Positions 15,178 through 20,375 of a DNA stretch of 20,375 nucleotides are shown piece by piece (position 1 is the stretch's first letter; each line of letters starts with the position of its first letter). The translations under genes and the position numbers were made by a program. Origin of the DNA: Coptodactyla brooksi (lineage: Eukaryota > Arthropoda > Insecta > Coleoptera > Scarabaeidae); contig JAWQRM010000695.1 in the NCBI GenBank assembly GCA_033557675.1, forward strand, positions 1 to 20,375, in the 5' to 3' direction. The notes beneath the pieces were generated by a model. It was given only the letters and a program-made list of their open reading frames with translations. It searched no databases and was not told the DNA's origin.

Positions 15178-15600
15178 ATTTGTTTAGATTCCTCTTATAA
15201 TCAGGGTGAATAATTGTAGATCTTAGTAGGGAAAATATACTCCTGGTTTAATATTTTATATCTTTTATTTAACTTTACCGATTTCGGCTTTTGAGGGCCA
15301 TCCTCAGAAGCTTCTTATATGTCAAATTGTTATTCTTCTGTTTAGATTGCTGTTCATGGTTTGTTGTCCGTTTGGTGTATTGGGTATTGGATTGTTTGTG
15401 CTCGAGAGTTACCTGTTTGATAGTTTCTTGAGTGTTGTGTATTGTTGTTATAGGTTTTATATTGTTGCGTTTTGTTCTGAATTCTGTAGTGTCTTGACCT
15501 GATGTGTGACACAGACACTATAGAATTCAGATATCATTAGATATTAGTCGATAATTCCCTTTGAATACGATATGTCGGTTTTATCATTAAAACTTTTAAG
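15178..15600 (-). mobile_element. Possible tail of a Penelope-like or other retroelement
   Basis: This segment lies where the Tc1 DNA-binding domain should be, and nothing Tc1-like is readable. On the minus strand it holds ctgaggatggccc...gccgaaatcggt (15275-15307), a CTGA-N-GA..GAAA arrangement recalling a hammerhead ribozyme core, as known from Penelope-like elements, but with an extra T before stem II. A 17-bp inverted repeat with one mismatch lies at 15477-15493/15514-15530. No reverse transcriptase is visible; class uncertain. Confidence 0.3.
15477..15530. repeat. 17-bp inverted repeat with one mismatch
   Basis: ctgaattctgtagtgtc (15477-15493) pairs with gacactatagaattcag (15514-15530), one mismatch, 20-nt spacer. 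Confidence 0.85.
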
Positions 15601-15666
15601 AAATGTTTCTCATTTTTAAGATTGTTTGTTCAGACAAACAGAAATTCAATTTGGACGATCCCGATG

Positions 15667-15674
15667 GTCTAGCG
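15667..15674. repeat. Left 8-bp target site duplication of the hAT element
   Basis: gtctagcg, immediately before the hAT end cagtg. The partner gtctaggg lies at 17852-17859 (7 of 8 identical). Removing the element and one copy restores the Tc1 frame Asp-Gly-Leu-Ala-Asn-Tyr-Trp. Confidence 0.88.
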
Positions 15675-17851
15675 CAGTGTTTTTCGAGCTGTAGGTCGCA
15701 AAGTCTTGCTCGGGGGGTCACAAGCCACGTAAAAGAAAAAGGCAAGGGTTGTAGGTCCTACACTCCAATAAAAAAACTGCAATTTCAGTGAGATGGCTGT
15801 GCCTGTATATTTTTTATTAATTTCACGAATCGTGGTTCTATTTTTGAGACGCAAATAATTAAATCATTTTCCAATTGGGGCCTATTTCCCTTTTTAGTTT
15901 TTATGTTCACTATTGAAGAGAACGTTAGTTCACATAGGTAGGAAGTGGCGAATGACATTACTAATTGTAAAGCATCCCTTGCCAGCTGTGGATATTCTTG
16001 TTTTCTCTTCATCCAGAAGACGTTAATATTTTGCGACTGAAATTCCATTTTAAGCGTGCCGTCAACAGCTAAATCTATAAGATTTTCTTTCCGCTTCATG
16101 GTTAAGTCAGCCAGTTGTACTGCCATAACCAAGAAAGGATTTAGTATCCATCTGTGTCCATTACCAGCTTCAGAGTCCAGTTCTGAAAAGTAACTTGATA
16201 GTTTCCGTTTCAAATTATGCAAGGAATGTGAGAACTTACTGCCAATGTTTGGTCCTTTGCAGTTTCTTCGACAATCTTCTGAACGCAGGGGAAAGACTTG
16301 TACATCATTTTTTGTCAAGACGTTGACCACAAACGAAGTTTTGCGAGGAATTCTTTGATTTTATCCTTGGCCGTTAGAATGTTTTCTTCTCTCTGAGGAA
16401 TGCTAATTTTAATAGCCAAGCAGGGTCACAAAAATAATTGGCGTATTCAGATTTAGCATCTTGTAAGAACATTAACAATTCAGCTTTGAATTCCAGAACG
16501 CCTGTCAATACTTCTCCTTTGGAGAACCACCTGACCTCTGTATGATAAAGGAGATTTTGATGAAGTGAACCCATGTCTTCACAAACAACTCTGAATAATC
16601 GAGTTTTCAAGGCTTTACCTTTAATAGAGTTCACAATTTTGATCACCTCTTTAAGCACATCATTTAAATCAGAAGGTAAAACTTTGGCTACTAGAGCTTG
16701 TCGATGAAGAAACCAGTATGTCCATGAAACATTTGGCATCATTGATTTTAATTTCGTAACGAGTCCGCTTTTGTTGCCAGTCATAGCTTTAGCGCCATCG
16801 CTACAAATGGTGATACATTTTGTTCAATCAATCTCGTAGTCACGAATACTTTCTAAAAACATGTCGTACAAATACTGGCCTGAAGTGTTCGCAGAAAGAG
16901 CCTTGCAAAATAAAATCTTTTCTGTGATATTTTCATCTGCTTCAAAACGCACAAATACCGCAAATTGTGCACAATCTGAAACATCTGTAGATTCGTCGAA
17001 GTGTAAAGCAAAATGTGGGCTATTCTTTAATTTTTCGACTACTTGTTCTCGAATGTCATTGGCCCTATCGTTTATTCTGCGTTCAATAGTATTATCAGAA
17101 AGTGGTATGCTTTTTAGCTCGTTTGCCTCCTGCTTACCTAACATAATTTCAACCATATCCAGGGCTGCTGGCAAAATAAGATTCTCGACAACTGTATGCG
17201 GCTTCCTTACTTTAGCAACTCGGTAGCTAGCTAATAATGCATTCTCATTGACCATACCGAAAAACACAAAAATATTGATAAATTAGAAAAACAAATAAAT
17301 GAGCAATAAAAAATATTGTTTTTAATCAACAAATAACAATACTATTCCTTTACCTGTATCATAGATTTTTGCTGCTGGTTAAAGGCTTCCAGCTTTTGTT
17401 CAAAGAAATCTAACAGTTTATCAGCTTCCTTGGGATGTTTAGTTGAGAGGTGATGCATAAGCTTTGATGGTTTCATACTCTCACATGATACACTTCACCG
17501 CAAATTACACACTGAGGTTTATTATTCTTGACAGTAAACGCATATTTCAAGTAATTGTTGTCATCATGTCTATTTTTCTTCGGTTTTGATCCACTTCCAC
17601 CACTGCCACTTGAACCAAACATGGAGGGCTGCGCAGATATTTTGAGAAACTTATCCATTTTATGCTTGCTCGGAACAAAAAACAATGCAATCACGTTTAT
17701 ACTCATTAACATACATGACTGATTAACGTAGGAAAATTAAATAGGTACGTCGTCTTTGAAATAACTGACAGTTTTATTATGATCCTGGGGGGTTGGTAAT
17801 ATTGTTTAACTTGTAAAGGGGTCGCGTGTTCAAAAAGGTAAAAAACCACTG
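15675..17851 (-). mobile_element. hAT transposon (ZBED5/FAM200-like), 2177 bp, decayed
   Basis: The ends are cagtgtttttc... at 15675 and ...ccactg at 17851; both resemble the hAT terminus CAGTGGTTTT..., with GGTCGC and GCGACC motifs inside. Minus-strand product: MDKFLKISAQ and a Gly/Ser linker; YLKYAFTVKNNKPQCVICGE (BED finger Cys pair) with LMHHLSTKHP (His pair) and LLDFFEQKLEAFNQQQ; ALLASYRVAKVRKPHTVVEN; HFALHFDESTDVSDCAQFAV (catalytic D); KCITICSDGAKAMTGNKSG; LYHTEVRWFSKGEVL; and the C-terminal dimerisation region YPQLARDALQLVMSFATSYL, CELTFSS, IKTKKGNRPQLENDL, ending AQPSH at 15785. Damage seen: a TGA at 16824-16826 where Trp is expected, frameshifts near 16380 and 16330, and loss of frame after the BED finger (possibly an intron). 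BED zinc fingers bind DNA and the RNase H-like core does cut-and-paste transposition (family knowledge). Confidence 0.93.
17278..17354 (-). other. Possible intron inside the hAT gene
   Basis: On the minus strand, coding up to LEAFNQQQKSMIQ is followed by gtaaaggaat, an AT-rich stretch with stops, a T-rich tract (atttttgtgtttttcgg), and then coding NENALLASYRV. The donor is good; the acceptor AG is not obvious (perhaps within aatgag). It could also be a small insertion. Confidence 0.35.
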
Positions 17852-17859
17852 GTCTAGGG
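17852..17859. repeat. Right 8-bp target site duplication of the hAT element
   Basis: gtctaggg, directly after ccactg. One base differs from the left copy at 15667-15674. Confidence 0.88.
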
Positions 17860-17874
17860 AATTACTGGCGCGGC

Positions 17875-17924
17875 CTTCCATCCGAGCCTCACTACTTTTC
17901 TAAGTAGTGAGGCTCGGATGGAAG
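17875..17924. repeat. Perfect 23-bp inverted repeat, 4-nt loop, in Tc1 coding
   Basis: Arms 17875-17897 and 17902-17924 are exact reverse complements. The left arm is readable transposase (GLPSEPHYF); the right arm adds nothing to the protein. A further partial copy gctcggatgg follows at about 17930. Between YFS and GGCVM the sequence is about 60 nt longer than expected. Confidence 0.9.
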
Positions 17925-18252
17925 CTGAAGCTCGGATGGTGAGCTTATAAAAATATGAGTTTCTCATATTTTTTGTGGTGGTTGTGTTATGATACAGGCA
18001 GCTTTTTCGGCACTTGGCAAGTCGAAACTAGTTTTCGCAGATAGATGGATATCTCTATTGGCTACCAGAATATCCTCAAGAATAACTTGATGCCTTATTT
18101 TAACCGTTTTCGTGTTACTAATTTGACTTTTATGCAGCACGAAGTGGCTTTCGGATCACAACATCCCGGTTTTAGAATGGCCTGCTCATTTGCGATGTCT
18201 ATCGTGATTGCCGTCAGTTTGCCACCGCTACTGAGCTAAGAAAGGCCATTCA

Positions 18253-18283
18253 AGAATAGCTTATACGGTCTATAAGCTATTCT
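18253..18283. repeat. 13-bp inverted repeat, 5-nt loop, in Tc1 remnant
   Basis: agaatagcttata (18253-18265) with tataagctattct (18271-18283). It lies between the LEWPAH segment and the C-terminal end of the transposase, where the SPDLNPIEN part is missing. Confidence 0.85.
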
Positions 18284-18377
18284 ATACAGTTACGATACAG
18301 TAACTTATGAAACTGGTCAATTCGCTTCCGAAACGAATTAATCTGTTGATCAAAAGTTGTGGAAGATCCACTAAATA

Positions 18378-18381
18378 TTAA
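18378..18381. repeat. Left TTAA target site of piggyBac copy 2
   Basis: TTAA followed by cacatcttga. The TTAA shares the TAA stop codon of the Tc1-like transposase (…TKY stop). Partner at 20121-20124. Confidence 0.75.
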
Positions 18382-18762
18382 CACATCTTGAAATCTTTAA
18401 AATTTGATAAAATCGCGATAATTTATAGTTTATAATGTATTATAATAATATAAGGTAATATGTCTTTTAAACTATTTACACAAACTATTTACATTTACTA
18501 TAATGTATAAATTCTTATTGTTTTTTTTTAATATTTACTAACACTAATATTTTTGAAATGTGTTGTATTTAAAAAAAACCCTTATGAAGAGGAACATTGC
18601 AAAATTGGCACATAAAACAGGTTAAACTCTTTTTCTTGTGAGTAGCACAAACACGGCATTGTTTCTGGGGGTTCTTTTTTTTGCCACCCGTAAATATTCT
18701 TACAATTTTATGGTTTTTAGCAACCAATAATCTGTTTGGAAAATCATTTCTTCTACACAAAC

Positions 18763-18794
18763 CTAGATAATCCTGGATCATCAGGATTATCTAG
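18763..18794. repeat. 13-bp inverted repeat, 6-nt loop, in piggyBac copy 2
   Basis: ctagataatcctg (18763-18775) with caggattatctag (18782-18794). It coincides with coding for VLDNPDDPGLS, so it may be original sequence and not a later duplication. Confidence 0.8.
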
Positions 18795-20046
18795 AACATT
18801 ACCACTTATCCATTCTTTGGCCACATCGAGCAAAAAGCTATTATAACTTTTTTTTTAATTGGAATTTAAAGTTTTAATAACTCTAAAAGCATTGAAAAGA
18901 GCTCGATTTAGCAAGAACATCACTGTCCTTTTCGTCCATTTTTTTGCGCGTCGTACAATAGAATAATATGACTAATTTTGTAAACATGCAGGAAGGGCTC
19001 TATTTTTACGTATAGTTCCACAACTTCAGAATCCATTTTGTAACAAGACTTGACTCGTATCGACACTATTATAATAATTGTCCATATAGATGTGGTGCCA
19101 CAAATTTTCATGCGGCTGTAGGTGTGGAATTGTCTCCTGAAGTCGACTTCCTTCACCATGATATATTCGGAAATTACATATATATCCTGTTTTTGCTTCA
19201 TAAACCATTCGAATAAGAACCCCATATTTGGTGATTTTTGCAGCATTATACACCATGAATGATAGGCGACCTCCCCATGGCATGATACTTTCATCTAATG
19301 ACAACTCTCGTTGTGGCTTATATATATATGTGTTCAAATTTTGTTATAAAATAAGATACGTTTGGGCAAAGTTTTTTAAGGCGATCTCTCATTAATGTCA
19401 TTTTCATTATTACAAAATGCCACAAAATACCATATTTGGCGGAAATGAACTCTACTCATTACTTTCGCAAAAATTGGGGTTTCAATTGTTCTGTCTGTCA
19501 ATTGTCCATAAGTAGAAGTAATCCCAACATTCTTTTCAATTCCACTGCAGACACGTCTTCCCATTTCACAGATTTTGCATTGTCTTTAAACCTATCAACA
19601 TTTTGTGAGTGATAACGATTAGTTTCTCCTGCCATGTAGTCAAATAAATTGTTCCCTATGAAAAATTGAACCACTTCAACCACACTTTCCGGATTATTTG
19701 GCATCACAACAATGCGACTTTCTCCTAAAAATTGTTCAATAATTGGAGGATTATCATATTTTGACCACTCCACTTCTTCATTGTCACTTTGTTCAGAATC
19801 ACTAGACAGTATTGGTAAAACTCGACGCCTTCTAGGATGAAAGAAGTCTTCATCACTTTCACATTCGCTATTAAATTCACATTTAAATTTACGAAACAAA
19901 TTTATGGCTCCTTATCTTTGTTATGTAAACAAACGTTGAAAAAATAAAGTTATTGGATCTAAACTCAACTAATTCTTTCAGTTTCGTATGTAAACCAATA
20001 GAGTAAAAGTACCTTGCCCCGATTTTAAAGTAAGTACATTCAAATA

Positions 20047-20102
20047 GGTAAAAATACCCGGCCCGCTAATAGACAGCAGTTCTCGAGGCCGATATTTTTA
20101 CC
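20047..20102. repeat. Subterminal inverted repeat of piggyBac copy 2
   Basis: ggtaaaaata (20047-20056) pairs with tatttttacc (20093-20102), in a GC-rich patch (cccggcccgc, cccgccccgc) just inside the right TTAA at 20121. Subterminal palindromes are common in piggyBac ends. Confidence 0.7.
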
Positions 20103-20120
20103 CGCCCCGCTTATAATGTG

Positions 20121-20124
20121 TTAA
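20121..20124. repeat. Right TTAA target site of piggyBac copy 2
   Basis: TTAA after ccgcttataatgtg, followed by the inner end of the right Tc1 arm. It pairs with TTAA 18378-18381. Confidence 0.75.
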
Positions 20125-20140
20125 TATTATGTTATATGTT

Positions 20141-20375
20141 AAAAGTTTATTGCTCTTAAATAAATGTGAAAATTGTTATGTGGACGTAAATCACCTTTGC
20201 GCTTTTAAAGGATCAACTTTTGATTATTAAAATAACTTTCTTAAAACAAGGGATATTGGTCTGTTTATGCACAAATGTAAAAGCATAATATATAATCGTC
20301 ATAAAAATTTCACCCAGATCGGTGCAGTACTAAATTATGAACAAAGAACCAAGTGGATGTAAATCATCCTTACAT
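20141..20375 (-). repeat. Right inverted arm of the Tc1-like element, reaches window end
   Basis: Reverse complement of the left arm. The inner direct repeat is at 20179-20195 (tgtggacgtaaatcacc) and the outer at about 20351-20369 (aagtggatgtaaatcatcc). The last bases ttacat match the left end atgtaaag at 14932, so the true tip lies at or just beyond 20375. Confidence 0.9.

Larger units (their letters stand above)
18382..20120 (-). mobile_element. piggyBac transposon copy 2, internally deleted
   Basis: Flanked by TTAA on both sides, with ends cacatc... and ...aatgtg. Minus-strand product from 19899: MFRKFKCEFNSECESDEDFF; a Glu/Asp/Ser-rich N-terminus; VKWEDVSAVELKRMLGLLLL; TIETPIFAKVMSRVHFRQIW; LSLDESIMPWGGRLSFMVYN (first catalytic D); HIYMDNYYNSVDTSQVLLQ (second D); CGTIRKNRALPACLQN. 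It then jumps to YYSIVRRAKKWTKRTVMFLL and ALFNAFRVIKTLNSN, GNVLDNPDDPG, and the Cys-rich finger QCRVCATHKKKSLTCFMCQF with CNVPLHKG. About 100 residues, including the third catalytic D region, are missing near 18975. Frameshifts near 19370, 19030 and 18860. It is a different lineage from the intron 8 copy (different C-terminal finger). Confidence 0.9.
14932..20375 (+). mobile_element. Tc1-like element with long IR/DR arms, split by hAT and piggyBac
   Basis: Inverted arms of about 240 bp at 14932-15177 and 20141-20375 frame the remains of a plus-strand Tc1-like transposase: IVCSDKQKFNLDDPDGLA (15627-15674), NYWRGLPSEPHYFSK (17860-17904, resuming after the hAT), GGCVMIQAAFSALGKSKLVF (about 17973-18033), DISIGYQNILKNNLMPYFNR, TKWLSDHNIPVLEWPAH (about 18142-18192) and the end VNSLPKRINLLIKSCGRSTK then Tyr-stop (18316-18381). 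This is the Tc1 order (FSDEKKFNLDGPDG..YYWHDLR.E / GGGSVM.WGAFS / NIPVLEWPA.SPDLNPIEN / LP.RI..VI...G..TKY). The DNA-binding domain and the QDNA.IH motif are missing; inactive. The right border may run past the window. Confidence 0.85.

Noticed and set aside
16861..17226. 121-codon plus-strand frame
   Set aside because: Antisense shadow of the hAT transposase, which has clear BED and catalytic motifs on the minus strand.
18045..18239. 64-codon plus-strand frame as a separate gene
   Set aside because: Its first part is Tc1-like transposase and its tail is a frame-shifted reading of the NIPVLEWPAH segment; it is part of the dead element.
1..20375. CRISPR array, prokaryotic operon, or phage region
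   Set aside because: Spliced gene with GT..AG introns, eukaryotic transposon families, and no regularly spaced repeat-spacer units.

Overview
The window reads as a stretch of an insect (at least arthropod) nuclear genome. It is AT-rich, its genes have 55-71 nt introns with GT..AG borders, and it is crowded with decayed Tc1/mariner, Tigger/pogo, piggyBac and hAT copies. The species cannot be named from the sequence. No rRNA, tRNA, CRISPR array or bacterial-type operon was seen.

Left half (1-12970): the 3' part of one host gene on the plus strand, the regulatory subunit of protein phosphatase 6 (SAPS family; PPP6R3-like, called fmt in Drosophila). Nine coding exons, from 416 to 11768, join with perfect frame continuity (543 codons including the stop). 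A 3' UTR of about 1.2 kb follows, with a poly(A) signal at 12949. The N-terminal part of the SAPS domain and the promoter lie left of the window. Five introns are only 55-71 nt; three are long (2.05, 3.37 and 3.99 kb), and all recognisable mobile DNA inside the gene sits in those three or in the truncated first one.

Intronic mobile DNA, left to right: the 3' tail of a mariner-like element (1-165, +); a decayed helix-turn-helix (DUF4817-like) module (1912-2241, -); a mariner copy of the GVQW3/FLJ37770 type (4515-5400, -); a piggyBac copy with all three catalytic aspartate motifs readable (7746-~9340, -); the N-terminal piece of a SETMAR-type mariner (9622-~9950, +) running into a local triplication (9947-10252); and a longer mariner copy (10331-~11505, -).

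Right half (12970-20375): intergenic and built only of mobile DNA. First come a fragment of a TE-associated protein family (13270-13880, +), a Tigger/pogo N-terminus (14050-14440, -) and a mariner N-terminal fragment (14465-14700, +). Then comes a nested stack: a Tc1-like element with inverted arms of about 240 bp, each carrying two direct repeats (IR/DR plan), starts at 14932 and reaches the window edge. A hAT element (15675-17851) sits inside its transposase reading frame with an 8-bp target duplication, and a piggyBac element (18382-20120) sits in a TTAA that overlaps its stop codon. A possible Penelope-like tail lies between the left arm and the transposase remnant.

A recurring oddity is the number of short perfect or near-perfect fold-back palindromes (10-28 bp arms, loops of 2-20 nt), several of them at places where they break transposase homology. 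They look like local inverted micro-duplications. I did not find a convincing new molecular system; the nested IR/DR stack and the palindromic scars are the most informative signals.
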